This document shows, in pieces, positions 17,443 through 26,348 of a stretch of DNA of 64,000 nt. A program made the translations under genes and the position numbers. The DNA lies in contig NZ_NEHW01000008.1 in the NCBI RefSeq assembly GCF_002112505.1, positions 124,001-188,000 of the forward strand, in the 5' to 3' direction. A model generated the notes under the pieces. It ran no database searches. It worked only from the letters and a program-made list of their open reading frames with translations, and had not been told where the DNA came from. The DNA is from Pseudomonas sp. R28(2017). GTDB lineage: Bacteria; Pseudomonadota; Gammaproteobacteria; Pseudomonadales; Pseudomonadaceae. Each line of letters begins with the position of its first letter. The stretch's first letter is position 1.

Positions 17443-19125
17443 TTACAAGGTAGACAGGAAGGCGCTGTTGCTGGCTTGCCACTGGAGGATGTCCTGGCGA
17501 ATGCGCTTCTTGTCGAGCTTGCCGACACTGGTCTTGGGAATTTCAGTAACAACGGCGATCTGGCTTGGAATGGCCCACTTGTTGATGTGCCCTTCTTCGA
17601 CAAACGGCTTGAGATGGTCCTTCAGCGCCTTGGCATCGATCGCCTTGTCGTCACGCACCACCAGCAGGGCGAACGGGCGCTCGCCCCATTGCGGGTCGGC
17701 GACCCCGACCACCGCCACTTCGCGCACGGCCGGATGGCGGCTGATCAGGTCTTCGAGGTCGAGCGAGGAGATCCACTCGCCGCCAGTCTTGATCACGTCC
17801 TTGATGCGGTCGCGGATATCGATGTAGCCCATGCCGTCGAGGGTGGCGACGTCACCGGTGTGCAGCCAGCCACCCTGCCACAGCTCTTCGCTCTTTTCCG
17901 GCTCCTTGAAGTACCCCATGGTCAGCCACGGCGCACGCAGCACCAGTTCGCCCTGGGTCTCGCCATCGGCCGGCAGGAAGTTGCCCTCGCCATCGACGAT
18001 CGCCGCTTCCACCAGCGGCACTGGCACGCCGGCCTTGATGCGGTAGGTAACGCGTTCATCCTCGCTGCCGGCCTGCAGTTCGTCATTCAGGTGCGCGGCG
18101 GAAATCAGCGGGCAGGTTTCGGACATGCCGTACGCTGCCGTCAGCTGGATCCCCCGGGCCAACGCCGCCTCATACAACGCCCGGTTCAGCGCGCTGCCGC
18201 CGATGATGATTTTCCAGCCGCCAAAATGCTCGCCTTGGGAGGACGGGCAATTGAGCAGCATCTGCAGGATGGTCGGCACGCAATGCGAGAAGGTGACCTT
18301 CTCTTCGCGCCACAGCTTGACCAGCATGTCTGCCTCGTAGCGGCCCGGGTAGACCTGCTTCATGCCCAGCATGGTGGCCGCGTAGGGGATGCCCCAGGCA
18401 TGCACGTGGAACATCGGCGTGATCGGCATGTACACGTCGTTGCTGCCGAGCAGGCGCACGCTGTCGATGCTGCCGGTCACGGCAGCCTCGGCCAGGGTAT
18501 GCAGCACCAGCTGGCGGTGGGTGAAGTAGACCCCTTTGGGGTTGCCGGTGGTGCCGGTGGTGTAGAAAGTGGTGGCCACCGAGTTCTCGTCGAAATCCGG
18601 GAAGTCGTAGCGCGGGCTGGCGGCGGCGAGCAGTTGTTCGTACTCGCCGACCAGGTTGGGCAGGTCGGCGGTCTTGTCCGGGCCATCGGTGATCAGCACG
18701 GTCTTGTCGACCGTGGTCAGTTGCCCGGCGATGGCCTGATAGAGGCCGACGAAATCACTGTTGACCAGTACGAAGCGGTCTTCGGCGTGGTTCATGGTGT
18801 AGAGGATCTGTTCCGGCGACAGGCGCACGTTGATGGTGTGCACCACTGCGCCGATCATCGGGATGGCGAACATGCATTCCAGGTAACGGTGGCTGTCCCA
18901 GTCCATCACCGCCACGGTATCACCGGCCTTGACCCCGGCTTCGGTCAGCACGTTGGCCAGGCGGGCGATGCGTTCGTTGAGCTGTGGATACGTCAGGCGC
19001 AGCTGATCGCGGTAGACGATCTCGCGGGTCTTTTCGTAGCGGCTGCCAGACATCAGCAGGCGCTTGATCAACAGAGGGAAGTTATACGCGCCCTCGGCGG
19101 GCTTGATGATGCGGGTCTGCAACAT
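17443..19125 (-). CDS. Medium-chain acyl-CoA ligase (AMP-forming)
   Basis: A 560-residue adenylate-forming enzyme activating a fatty acid to its CoA ester with ATP. The P-loop YTTGTTGNPKG (about 182), the Y-G-M-S-E-T core motif, GWLHTGDVA and the hinge DRIKDVIKTGGEW are intact, and the catalytic Lys lies in TSVGKLDKK near 540. The best match I recall is the P. putida PP_0763-type ligase, used experimentally to make medium-chain 3-hydroxyacyl-CoA for PHA. Start set at MLQTRII with AAGGGA upstream. Located next to DUF1302/DUF1329 and a MalT-type regulator, which suggests uptake and activation of an exogenous acyl compound. Confidence 0.88.
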   Translation of the reverse strand: MLQTRIIKPAEGAYNFPLLIKRLLMSGSRYEKTREIVYRDQLRLTYPQLNERIARLANVLTEAGVKAGDTVAVMDWDSHRYLECMFAIPMIGAVVHTINVRLSPEQILYTMNHAEDRFVLVNSDFVGLYQAIAGQLTTVDKTVLITDGPDKTADLPNLVGEYEQLLAAASPRYDFPDFDENSVATTFYTTGTTGNPKGVYFTHRQLVLHTLAEAAVTGSIDSVRLLGSNDVYMPITPMFHVHAWGIPYAATMLGMKQVYPGRYEADMLVKLWREEKVTFSHCVPTILQMLLNCPSSQGEHFGGWKIIIGGSALNRALYEAALARGIQLTAAYGMSETCPLISAAHLNDELQAGSEDERVTYRIKAGVPVPLVEAAIVDGEGNFLPADGETQGELVLRAPWLTMGYFKEPEKSEELWQGGWLHTGDVATLDGMGYIDIRDRIKDVIKTGGEWISSLDLEDLISRHPAVREVAVVGVADPQWGERPFALLVVRDDKAIDAKALKDHLKPFVEEGHINKWAIPSQIAVVTEIPKTSVGKLDKKRIRQDILQWQASNSAFLSTL

Positions 19126-19287
19126 GGTGATCCCTTTTCTGAAAAGCATGCCGAACAAGTCTGGATCTACTGTAGTAGCTCAATGTGACGGTCAAATCAG
19201 CCGAAGGAATGATTTGGCTGTGAGAGGTATGAGTGGCATTGTGCGGGTTGATGGATCAACCCCTGCCCTGCCACCGGAGCCTCACCG

Positions 19288-20253
19288 ATGCCCAGCTTGC
19301 GCCGTGCCGTGTTTCTCGATCACCAATCCCTGGACCTTGGCGACCTCGACCTGTCGCCGTTGCAGCAACAGTTCAACGAATTCGAGCTGTTTGCCGCCAC
19401 CCGCCCCGAGCAGGTCGCCGAACGCCTGCAGGGCGCTGTCGCGGTGGTCAGCAACAAGGTCATGCTCGATGCCGCCACCCTGGCCGCCAACCCGCAGCTG
19501 AAACTGATCCTGGTGGCCGCGACCGGCACCAACAATGTCGACCTGGCAGCCGCGCGCGCCCAGGGCATTACCGTCTGCAACTGCCAGGGCTATGGCACGC
19601 CGTCGGTGGCCCAGCACACCCTCGCCCTGCTGCTGGCCCTGGCCACGCGCCTGTGCGACTACAACCAGGCGGTGGCCGACGGCCAGTGGGCCAAGGCCAG
19701 CCAGTTCTGCCTGCTGGATTTCCCGATCGTCGAACTGCAAGGCAAGACCCTCGGCCTGCTCGGCCATGGCGAACTGGGCGGGGCAGTGGCACGGCTGGCC
19801 GAAGCCTTCGGCATGCGCGTGCTGAGCGGGCAGATCCCTGGCCGCCCGGCCCGTGATGATCGCCTGGCGCTGGACGAACTGCTGCCGCAGGTCGACGCGC
19901 TGACCCTGCATTGCCCGCTCAACGAGCACACCCGGCACATGATCGGCGCCCGCGAACTGGCGCTGCTGAAGAAGGGCGCGCTGGTGGTCAACACCGCCCG
20001 TGGCGGCCTGATCGACGAACAGGCCCTGGCCGAAGCCTTGCGCAACGGCCACCTGGGCGGCGCCGCCACCGATGTGCTGAGCGTCGAGCCGCCAGTCAAT
20101 GGCAACCCGCTGCTGGACAAGGGCATCCCGCGCCTGCTGATCACCCCGCACAGCGCCTGGGGCGCGGTGGAGTCGCGCCAGCGCATCGTCGGCCAGCTCA
20201 GCGAGAACGCCAAGGCCTTCTTCGAAGGCCAGCCACGCCGCGTGGTCAGCTGA
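19288..20253 (+). CDS. D-2-hydroxyacid dehydrogenase (glyoxylate/hydroxypyruvate reductase type)
   Basis: A 321-residue NAD(P)-dependent dehydrogenase of the D-isomer-specific family, likely reducing hydroxypyruvate or glyoxylate. The Rossmann motif is [15 protein letters not shown] (about 153); catalytic Arg is in [11 protein letters not shown], Glu in LSVEPP, and His in ITPHSAWG. It is divergent from the acyl-CoA ligase, sharing a 160-bp promoter region, and lies 64 bp upstream of rsmC in the same direction. Substrate preference (hydroxypyruvate, glyoxylate or another 2-keto acid) cannot be read from the sequence. Confidence 0.85.
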   Translation: MPSLRRAVFLDHQSLDLGDLDLSPLQQQFNEFELFAATRPEQVAERLQGAVAVVSNKVMLDAATLAANPQLKLILVAATGTNNVDLAAARAQGITVCNCQGYGTPSVAQHTLALLLALATRLCDYNQAVADGQWAKASQFCLLDFPIVELQGKTLGLLGHGELGGAVARLAEAFGMRVLSGQIPGRPARDDRLALDELLPQVDALTLHCPLNEHTRHMIGARELALLKKGALVVNTARGGLIDEQALAEALRNGHLGGAATDVLSVEPPVNGNPLLDKGIPRLLITPHSAWGAVESRQRIVGQLSENAKAFFEGQPRRVVS

Positions 20254-20317
20254 GCGCCCGGTCAGTCCCGCGCCCGGCTCTGCTACACTGCGCCACTTTT
20301 TTCAGGAGGCGTCGTCC

Positions 20318-21316
20318 ATGGACCCGCGCAGTGAAGTGTTGCTCCGCCAGGCAGAGCTGTTCCAGGGCCCGCTACTGCTTGCCGGCGCCCCCGCCGACGG
20401 CCTGCTCGGGCAACTGCCCCAGGCCCATGGCTGGACCTGGCATGCCGGTGACCAGGCCATGCTCGACAGCCGCTTTGCCGGGCGCAGCCACTACGGCGTC
20501 GACGTGCCGCCGGTCGCCTTCGAGGCGGCCGTGCTGTTCCTGCCCAAGTCCCGCGAACTGGCGGCCTACCTGCTCAATGCCCTGGCCTCGCGCCTGGCTG
20601 GGCGCGAGCTGTACCTGGTGGGTGAAAAGCGCGGTGGCATCGAGGGCGCGGCCAAGCAGCTGCAGGCGTTCGGCAAACCGCGCAAGCTCGACAGTGCCCG
20701 GCATTGCCAGCTGTGGCAGGTGACCGTGGCCAACGCCCAGCAAGCCACGCCGCTGGAAAGCCTGGCCGAGCGCTTCACGCTCGACCTCGAAGACGGCCCG
20801 CTGCAGGTGGTGAGCCTGCCGGGCGTGTTCAGCCACGGCCGCCTCGACCGTGGCACCGCCCTGCTGCTCAAGCACCTGGACAACCTGCCGGTCGGCGATG
20901 TGCTCGACTTCGGCTGTGGCGCAGGCGTGCTCGGTGCCACGGCCAAGCGTCGTTATCCACAGAGCCGGGTCACCCTGCTGGATGTCGATGCCTTCGCCGT
21001 GGCCGCCAGCCGCCTGACCCTGGCGGCCAACAGCCTTGAAGGCGACGTCATCAGTGGCGATGGCATCGATGCCGCACCCGCCGACCTCAGCCTGATCCTG
21101 AGCAACCCACCGTTCCACACAGGCGTACACACCAATTACCAAGCGTCGGAAAACCTGCTGAAAAAGTCCGGCCAACATCTGCGAAAAGGTGGCGAAATGC
21201 GCCTTGTGGCGAACAGCTTCCTGCGCTATCAGCCGCTGATCGAGGGTGCCCTTGGCAACTGCCAGACCTGCGCTGAGGCTGATGGCTTCCGCATCTATCG
21301 CGCCACACGTGGATAA
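20318..21316 (+). CDS. rsmC: 16S rRNA (guanine-1207-N2) methyltransferase
   Basis: A 332-residue SAM-dependent rRNA methyltransferase modifying G1207 of 16S rRNA in the 30S subunit. The N-terminal half is a degenerate methyltransferase-like domain; the C-terminal half carries the SAM motif [11 protein letters not shown] (near 203) and the catalytic NPPF in [14 protein letters not shown]. Family length is normal. AGGAGG precedes the ATG. It stands before the manganese riboswitch, with no terminator seen between. Confidence 0.92.
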   Translation: MDPRSEVLLRQAELFQGPLLLAGAPADGLLGQLPQAHGWTWHAGDQAMLDSRFAGRSHYGVDVPPVAFEAAVLFLPKSRELAAYLLNALASRLAGRELYLVGEKRGGIEGAAKQLQAFGKPRKLDSARHCQLWQVTVANAQQATPLESLAERFTLDLEDGPLQVVSLPGVFSHGRLDRGTALLLKHLDNLPVGDVLDFGCGAGVLGATAKRRYPQSRVTLLDVDAFAVAASRLTLAANSLEGDVISGDGIDAAPADLSLILSNPPFHTGVHTNYQASENLLKKSGQHLRKGGEMRLVANSFLRYQPLIEGALGNCQTCAEADGFRIYRATRG

Positions 21317-21354
21317 AAATCAGGGCTTGCCGAAACCGTTTCGGCTAGGCAGAA

Positions 21355-21500
21355 TCCGCACCGTCCTAGGGGAGTAGTCTCCCGCGAGCGCCCAGCTCGC
21401 CCGGTACGCGTCAACATACTTGGCCCACAGGCCATGGCGCGTGCGACCCAGCGACCTGCACAGACAGGTCCGGGGTTTGACAAGACCTATGACACGCACA
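21355..21500 (+). ncRNA. yybP-ykoY (manganese) riboswitch aptamer
   Basis: The two conserved loop signatures are present in order: GGGGAGTAG (21369-21377) and, after TCAACATAC (21411-21419) and internal hairpins, GACCTATGAC near 21484-21493. Between them are clean stems: GCGAGC/GCTCGC, TTGGCC/GGCCA and GACCTG/CAGGTC. This is the Mn2+-sensing yybP-ykoY aptamer, and the gene that follows is a GDT1-family exporter, a standard target. Boundaries are approximate. Confidence 0.85.
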
Positions 21501-21565
21501 CCTTACCCGGGGCGGGGAGGCTGTACGTGTCATAGCCGTGTCGACCCGCCCCCGTAGGAATCCTG
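21487..21565 (+). promoter_or_regulatory. Putative riboswitch expression platform
   Basis: The aptamer's 3' strand CTATGACACG (21487-21496) is perfectly complementary to CGTGTCATAG (21526-21535), and GGGGCGGG (21509-21516) is complementary to CCCGCCCC (21545-21552), directly before the Shine-Dalgarno AGGAA (21556-21560). These competing pairings can bury or free the ribosome site. No U-run terminator is seen, which favours translational control. Confidence 0.6.
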
Positions 21566-22150
21566 ATGCTGGAATCTCTGTTGGTCCCCACCGCAATCGT
21601 TGCCTTGGCCGAAATCGGCGACAAGACGCAATTGCTCGCGCTCATCCTCGCCGCACGCTTCCGCAAGCCCTGGCCAATCATCGCCGGCATCATCGCCGCC
21701 ACCCTGGCCAATCATGCCGCGGCCGGTGCGGTCGGTGCCTGGGTCGGCAGTTTCTTCAGCGAGTCGGTGTTGCACTGGGTGCTGGCCGCGAGCTTCACGG
21801 CCACTGCGCTGTGGACCCTGGTGCCAGACAAGATGGACGATGACGAGAACCCGGCGCGCCGCTTCGGCCCGTTCCTGACCACGCTGATCGCCTTCTTCCT
21901 GGCCGAGATCGGTGACAAGACCCAGGTTGCCACGGTGATGCTGGCGGCCCAGTATCCGCACCTGATCCTGGTGATTCTCGGGACGACTCTGGGCATGCTG
22001 ATCGCCAACGTACCGGTCGTGCTGGCGGGTAACTTCGCTGCGGAGAAACTGCCACTGACGCTGATTCGCCGCCTGGCGGCTGCCGCGTTCTTCGTGCTGG
22101 CGATCGTGGCCGTGTACTCGGCGATGAAAACCAGTGGCTGGGTGGGGTAA
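21566..22150 (+). CDS. TMEM165/GDT1 (UPF0016) family manganese exporter
   Basis: A 194-residue inner-membrane protein with about six hydrophobic helices arranged as two homologous halves, each with the family signature E-x-GDKTQ: ALAEIGDKTQLLAL near residue 11 and LAEIGDKTQVATVM near 111. Bacterial members export Mn2+. The manganese riboswitch immediately upstream supports this directly: Mn2+ binding would switch expression on. Followed by a compact GC hairpin rather than a U-run terminator. Confidence 0.9.
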   Translation: MLESLLVPTAIVALAEIGDKTQLLALILAARFRKPWPIIAGIIAATLANHAAAGAVGAWVGSFFSESVLHWVLAASFTATALWTLVPDKMDDDENPARRFGPFLTTLIAFFLAEIGDKTQVATVMLAAQYPHLILVILGTTLGMLIANVPVVLAGNFAAEKLPLTLIRRLAAAAFFVLAIVAVYSAMKTSGWVG

Positions 22151-22162
22151 GGCCAAAAGCTG

Positions 22163-22179
22163 GGGGCGCTTTGCGCCCC
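22163..22179. repeat. Short GC hairpin GGGGCGC-TTT-GCGCCCC
   Basis: A perfect 7-bp stem without a U-run just after the GDT1 gene. The same design (GGGGCNGC, 3-nt loop, GCNGCCCC) recurs at 25523-25541 and 56264-56280. Confidence 0.6.
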
Positions 22180-22192
22180 TATCGCGACACAA

Positions 22193-22234
22193 GGCCGCTC
22201 CTACAGGATATTGCGCTCGCCTGTAGAAGCGGCC
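22193..22234. repeat. REP-like inverted repeat (divergent variant)
   Basis: GGCCGCTCCTACAGG (22193-22207) and CCTGTAGAAGCGGCC (22220-22234) are nearly complementary arms that resemble the GCTCCCACAGG edge of the P. putida REP element but have lost its central palindrome. Confidence 0.55.
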
Positions 22235-22247
22235 CCAAGGGCAGTGA

Positions 22248-23063
22248 TTACTTCTTGGCCGCTTCGTACAGCGGCATCACCTTCGGAATCGCCGCCTGCA
22301 ACGAGGCGATCCGGCTGCTGGACGCCGGGTGAGTACTCATGAACTCGGGCGGCGCCCCCTCCGATGCCTTGCTCATCTTGTTCCACAAGGTGATCGCGGC
22401 ATTCGGGTCGTAGCCGGCACGCGCCGACAGCTCCAGGCCGATCAGGTCGGCCTCGTTCTCGTTTGAGCGGCTGTTGGGCAAGGTCATGGCGTAGTTCACC
22501 ACGGTGTCGGCCAACGCCATGCTGTCCTGGCCGAGGCCAAGCAACGCACCCGCGCCCTGGCGCGCCATCTCCACACCGTAGGCCTTGGACATCGCTTCAC
22601 GGCTGTGCTCGCGCAAGGCGTGGGCAATTTCGTGCCCGACCACCGCAGCGATCTCCGCGTCGGTGAGCTTGAGCTGATCGATCAGGCCGGTGTACACGAT
22701 GATCTTGCCGCCTGGCCCACAGTTGGCATTGAGCTCGTCGCTCTTGATGACGTTGACTTCCCAGTTCCATTGCGCGGCATCGGGGCGGAACTGCGGCGCC
22801 TGGGCGATCAGTCGGCTGGCGATGGCCTGCACGCGCTTGGCATCGGCACTGGACTTGTCCAGCACGCCTTTGCTCGACGCCTCGCCGAGGGTCTGCTGGT
22901 ACGACTGGGCGTACATCTGGTTGACCTCATCGGTCGAAAGCATGCTGAACATGTACTGCTGACGCTGGACGCCGACAGCACCGCCACTGGTGGTATTCAC
23001 CGCCTGGCAGCCGGTCAGCAGGATGCCAGCACTCAACAGGCTGACGACAAAAGACTTACGCAT
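22248..23063 (-). CDS. M48-family outer-membrane lipoprotein metalloprotease (LoiP-like)
   Basis: A 271-residue zinc protease anchored to the outer membrane through a lipobox (LLTGCQAV). The zinc site HEIAH lies in VVGHEIAHALREHSRE and the third ligand Glu in the SNENEADLIGLELSARAGYDP segment, as in M48 peptidases. The single-domain layout without TPRs fits LoiP rather than BepA. Start set at MRKSFVV with GGGAG upstream. Likely involved in envelope quality control. Confidence 0.88.
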   Translation of the reverse strand: MRKSFVVSLLSAGILLTGCQAVNTTSGGAVGVQRQQYMFSMLSTDEVNQMYAQSYQQTLGEASSKGVLDKSSADAKRVQAIASRLIAQAPQFRPDAAQWNWEVNVIKSDELNANCGPGGKIIVYTGLIDQLKLTDAEIAAVVGHEIAHALREHSREAMSKAYGVEMARQGAGALLGLGQDSMALADTVVNYAMTLPNSRSNENEADLIGLELSARAGYDPNAAITLWNKMSKASEGAPPEFMSTHPASSSRIASLQAAIPKVMPLYEAAKK

Positions 23064-23142
23064 GAAAACACTCCCTTTCTGCATGCGCCGTATCCTAGGC
23101 TGAGTCGCCCGTACCCCGCCATAGCCGCAGAGAAGATTTTAC

Positions 23143-23763
23143 CTAAGCAGGTGTCAGACACTCCGGCGCGTCCAGTTTCGGGTCGTTGACGAAGTTCGCC
23201 AGGGCCCGTTCGCGCAGCGTGGCCGGCGGGCTGGCGAGCAGCTCATGCAGGCGCGGCAGCGGTGTGTCCGGGTCCAGCCAGGCGGCCTGGCCGGCCTCGT
23301 CGAGTATCAGCGGCCGGCGCTGATTCATCGCCGCCTGGGTCACCACCGCGCAGCTCAACCACACCTGGCCCTGCACCGGATAGGCTTCCCACACGGCGGC
23401 AAAATACAACGATGCACCCTCCCCCGGCGTCAGCCAGTAGGGCCGTTTGCGCACCGACCCGCGCCATTCGTAGAAGCCGTTGGCCGGCATCAGGCAACGG
23501 CGCAGGCGAAACGCTTCGCGAAACATCGGCTGCTCGGCCAAGGTCTCGGCCCGGGCATGGGCGGGGGTGCGGGAAAGGTCGGTGAGCCAGGCGGGGGTCA
23601 ACCCCCAGCGCGCCTTGGCCAGTTGCTGCTGGCCGTCGAGCTGGCGCTGGATCAGCACCGAGGCACCGGGCGAGATGTTCCATTGGGCCGGCTGGCCGGC
23701 AGGGAAGCCCGGCAGGCTGGCCAACGCCTGGGGCCAGCGGAACAGGGCGTAACGTCCACACAT
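23143..23763 (-). CDS. SRAP-domain abasic-site-binding protein (YedK/HMCES family)
   Basis: A 206-residue protein of the SOS-response-associated peptidase fold, which forms a thiazolidine crosslink with abasic sites in single-stranded DNA. Cys2 is correctly placed (MCGRYALF), as required after removal of Met1. The conserved NISPG, ARAETL, NGFYEWR (catalytic Glu) and a C-terminal DPDTPL are visible. The active-site His of the family is not obvious where expected. No LexA box was recognised upstream. Confidence 0.88.
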   Translation of the reverse strand: MCGRYALFRWPQALASLPGFPAGQPAQWNISPGASVLIQRQLDGQQQLAKARWGLTPAWLTDLSRTPAHARAETLAEQPMFREAFRLRRCLMPANGFYEWRGSVRKRPYWLTPGEGASLYFAAVWEAYPVQGQVWLSCAVVTQAAMNQRRPLILDEAGQAAWLDPDTPLPRLHELLASPPATLRERALANFVNDPKLDAPECLTPA

Positions 23764-23778
23764 GGGCGATTTGAGAAC

Positions 23779-24039
23779 CTAGCAGATCAAGGTACCGGGA
23801 TGACTTTCCGGCTCGTCGCCGGCAAGCGGCTCGGCACCATTGTACGCATCGATCAGCTGCCGTGCGTATTCGGCCTGTTCGTCGGGCACCGCGAGCCCGA
23901 GCAAACCTTGTAACGGCAACTCACCGGCGCCCCCCATCAGGTCGCGGCCGGCCAGGTGCACTTCGATGCCCTCGTTGACGAGCATGCCCACCAGCATTTC
24001 GGCTTCCAGCAGGTTTTCCGGTTCGTAGATCCGCCGCAT
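23779..24039 (-). CDS. DUF2007-domain small protein
   Basis: An 86-residue protein beginning with the DUF2007 pattern: MRRIYEPENLLEAEMLVGMLVNEGIE, then HLAGRDLMGGAGELP and a VPDEQAEYARQLI end. The ferredoxin-like family is proposed to be a regulatory ligand- or protein-binding module, without a defined role. Its ATG overlaps the stop of the upstream zinc-ribbon gene by one base (TGATG), so the pair is translationally coupled. Confidence 0.8.
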   Translation of the reverse strand: MRRIYEPENLLEAEMLVGMLVNEGIEVHLAGRDLMGGAGELPLQGLLGLAVPDEQAEYARQLIDAYNGAEPLAGDEPESHPGTLIC

Positions 24040-24221
24040 CAGTCGTTCTCACCGTAGACATCCAGCATCCATTCGTCGCCATGAACCTGCAGCACAAAGC
24101 GGATAGGCTTGCAGCACACCTGACAGTCCTCGATGTACTCCTGGTCCCCCCCGGACAGGTCCACTGTCGTTTCGACTTCCTCGCCACAATAAGGGCAATC
24201 GTAGAACGCTTGTTCGAGCAT
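24039..24221 (-). CDS. CPXCG-motif cysteine-rich protein (zinc ribbon)
   Basis: A 60-residue protein with the family's eponymous motif CPYCGEE at residues 9-15 and a second C-x2-C (CQVCCKPI), together forming a probable zinc ribbon. The function of the family is unknown. First gene of a two-gene unit with the DUF2007 protein. Confidence 0.8.
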   Translation of the reverse strand: MLEQAFYDCPYCGEEVETTVDLSGGDQEYIEDCQVCCKPIRFVLQVHGDEWMLDVYGEND

Positions 24222-24344
24222 CGCGGCCTCCGGGGTGACTTGTGCGTATAATTGCCGGTCTGTTTACAGGGCTTGCGTGTGCCCGAGCCGTTTTTCGGGC
24301 CCCACCCCTTACCTTATTACCCTAGCCGTTTCCAACAAGAGAGC

Positions 24345-25514
24345 ATGATGGGCGAATTCGATGCCATCCGACCGTACGACGATGCTGAGGTCCCTGCCGT
24401 TCTGGCGCGCCTGCTCAGCGACCCGGCATTCCTCGATATCCTCACCCACTTCAAATTCCCGCGTGCCGCTGGCGCCCTCGGCTGGCTGCTCAAGCCGCTG
24501 ATCGCCCGGCGCCTGCGCAAGGAATTCGCCGGGGTTACCTGCGTGTCGACCCTGCAGGACAAAGTCGAGTACTACGTCGACCAGACCATCGAGCGTGCCA
24601 CCGACGGCGTGACCTACTCCGGCGTCGAGCAGCTCAAGTCGGGCACTGCCTATCTGTTCCTGGCCAACCACCGCGACATCGTCATGGACCCGGCCTTCGT
24701 CAACTACGCGGTGTACCACGCCGGCCTGCCGACACCGCGCATCGCCATCGGCGACAACCTGCTGCAGAAGCCGTTCGTCAGCGACATGATGCGGCTGAAC
24801 AAGAGCTTCATCGTGCACCGCTCGATCAGCGGCCGCCGCGAAAAGCTCGCGGCCTACCAGTTGCTCTCGGCCTACATCAACCACTCGATCCGCAATGACG
24901 GCACCTCGATCTGGATCGCCCAGGCCGAAGGCCGCGCCAAGGACGGTGACGACCGTACCGATTCGGCGATCCTCAAGATGTTCCACATGAGCCGCAAGGA
25001 CGAGCCGTTCGGCGCGGTGATCCAGAGCCTGAACCTGATCCCGGTGTCGATCAGCTACGAATACGACCCGTGCGACCAGGCCAAGGCCCGCGAGCTGTAC
25101 ATCCGCGCCACCACCGGCACCTACAAGAAGGCGCCGGGCGAGGATGACAACAGCATCGCCAAGGGCATCACCGGCTACAAAGGCCGCGTGCACATCAACT
25201 TCGCCCCGCCGGTGACCGAGTACTACGAGGACACCAAGCAACTGGCACAGGAAACCGACCGGCAGATCCTCGGCGGCTACCGCCTGTTCCCGGTGCATTA
25301 CCTGGCCTATGCGATGTGGAGCGAGAAGGACGAGGCACTGCAGGTGCCGAGCGCCGAGCAGGTGTTCCCGGCCGAAGAGCTGGCCAAGGCCAGGGAAGAA
25401 TGGCAGCGCCGCCTGGATGCCTGCCCCGAGGAGCAGCGGCCGTACCTGGTCTTGCAGTATGCGACGCCGGTACGCAACCAGTATCAGGTCAAGCAACAGG
25501 CCCCTGTCGCCTGA
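24345..25514 (+). CDS. PlsC-like glycerolipid acyltransferase
   Basis: A 389-residue acyltransferase with the catalytic H-x4-D box NHRDIVMD near residue 109 and downstream motifs typical of lysophosphatidate/glycerol-phosphate acyltransferases (IWIAQAEGRAKDG as the FPEG equivalent; LIPVSISYEYDP). Probably inner-membrane bound or peripheral, transferring acyl chains to a glycerolipid. Two adjacent ATGs occur at 24345 and 24348 after an AAGAGA; the first is reported. A GC hairpin follows the stop. Confidence 0.82.
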   Translation: MMGEFDAIRPYDDAEVPAVLARLLSDPAFLDILTHFKFPRAAGALGWLLKPLIARRLRKEFAGVTCVSTLQDKVEYYVDQTIERATDGVTYSGVEQLKSGTAYLFLANHRDIVMDPAFVNYAVYHAGLPTPRIAIGDNLLQKPFVSDMMRLNKSFIVHRSISGRREKLAAYQLLSAYINHSIRNDGTSIWIAQAEGRAKDGDDRTDSAILKMFHMSRKDEPFGAVIQSLNLIPVSISYEYDPCDQAKARELYIRATTGTYKKAPGEDDNSIAKGITGYKGRVHINFAPPVTEYYEDTKQLAQETDRQILGGYRLFPVHYLAYAMWSEKDEALQVPSAEQVFPAEELAKAREEWQRRLDACPEEQRPYLVLQYATPVRNQYQVKQQAPVA

Positions 25515-25522
25515 TCAAATTT

Positions 25523-25541
25523 GGGGCCGCAAAGCGGCCCC
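25523..25541. repeat. GC hairpin GGGGCCGC-AAA-GCGGCCCC
   Basis: A perfect 8-bp stem between the converging acyltransferase and small membrane protein genes. It may act as a weak bidirectional terminator, though flanking A/T runs are short. Confidence 0.65.
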
Positions 25542-25548
25542 AGGCATT

Positions 25549-25809
25549 TCAGATCCAGGTACTGAACCAGGACAGCAACAGGGCCATGGCCAGGCACGAA
25601 AACCCGAGGATGTAGTAGTAGCGCGGCACACGCTGGTCGAATGCATCCACCACGCCCTCATCCACCGCCAGACGCTCACGGGCCGTCACTTCACGCCGCC
25701 GCGCGCTCTGCAGCAGCAACCCGCCTGGGCAGGTCAGCAACAGCGCCAGCAGATTGATCAGCTTGGTCGGGTGGGCGGAAAGAAAGCCCCAGAGCACTTG
25801 CAAAGACAT
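25549..25809 (-). CDS. Small two-helix membrane protein, function unknown
   Basis: An 86-residue protein with hydrophobic segments at about 15-34 (LINLLALLLTCPGGLLL) and 67-85 (YYILGFSCLAMALLLSWF), joined by a charged loop containing RRREVTARERLAVDEG. ATG at 25809 chosen over the GTG before it because GAGG sits seven bases upstream. I do not recognise the family. Confidence 0.65.
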   Translation of the reverse strand: MSLQVLWGFLSAHPTKLINLLALLLTCPGGLLLQSARRREVTARERLAVDEGVVDAFDQRVPRYYYILGFSCLAMALLLSWFSTWI

Positions 25810-25971
25810 CACGCAACCTCGGTCATAGCCACAGCGAAGCCCGGCATTCTACCGAAGTCCGCCCCGCATGCCCGGCCCTGGCGACAAAGTGTCACTCGAT
25901 TTCATCTGTGTCACATGCTCGTCATCAAGGCAGGCCACGCTATCGGCCTTTTCCCGTACCGGAGCTCGTTG

Positions 25972-26178
25972 ATGCTGCACGCCGAAAACCAGGACCGTCT
26001 CTATCTCGTGGCTCAGAGTGATGAGCAACAGGCGTTGATCGATGGTTTTGCCATCAATGTCCAGGACCGCCAGTGGCTGGTCTACTGCGCGCTGGGTGGG
26101 CATGTGCACGAGGACCTGCCCGAGGTGGACGCAAGCACCGGCGTCAGCTTGCTGGATTTCCTAATAGCCGCCGCGTAA
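25972..26178 (+). CDS. Small conserved-looking protein, function unknown
   Basis: A 68-residue acidic soluble protein (starts MLHAENQDRLYLVAQSDEQ; contains RQWLVYCALGGHVHEDLPE). A GGAG lies eight bases before the ATG and codon choice is like neighbouring genes. It has no signal peptide or membrane segment. No family recognised. A REP pair follows immediately. Confidence 0.55.
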   Translation: MLHAENQDRLYLVAQSDEQQALIDGFAINVQDRQWLVYCALGGHVHEDLPEVDASTGVSLLDFLIAAA

Positions 26179-26290
26179 GCCTGTACCGGCCTCTTCGCGG
26201 GCGAGCCCGCTCCCACAGGGATATCACAGGCCTTGAGAGCGGTGCCGTACCTGTGGGAGCGGGCTCGCCCGCGAAGAGGCCAGTACAGGC
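26179..26290. repeat. REP pair (inverted, BIME-like)
   Basis: Two copies of the P. putida type REP (CGGCCTCTTCGCGGGC...GCTCCCACAGG) face each other around a 30-nt spacer; complementarity extends outward to GCCTGTAC / GTACAGGC, so the whole unit can form one long cruciform. Confidence 0.9.
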
Positions 26291-26293
26291 AAC

Positions 26294-26331
26294 AAAAAAC
26301 CCGCTACCTGGCACTCAGGCAGCGGGTTTTT
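26294..26331. terminator. Bidirectional intrinsic terminator
   Basis: AAAAACCCGCTACCTG and CAGGCAGCGGGTTTTT form a stem-loop with A and T runs on both sides, between the small 68-aa gene and yajG, which converge here. Confidence 0.85.
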
Positions 26332-26348
26332 CGTTTGCAGCGTGAGGC

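Noticed and set aside
14993..17827. 944-codon plus-strand frame across DUF1329, DUF1302 and part of the ligase
   Set aside because: It crosses three real minus-strand genes; no protein family visible.
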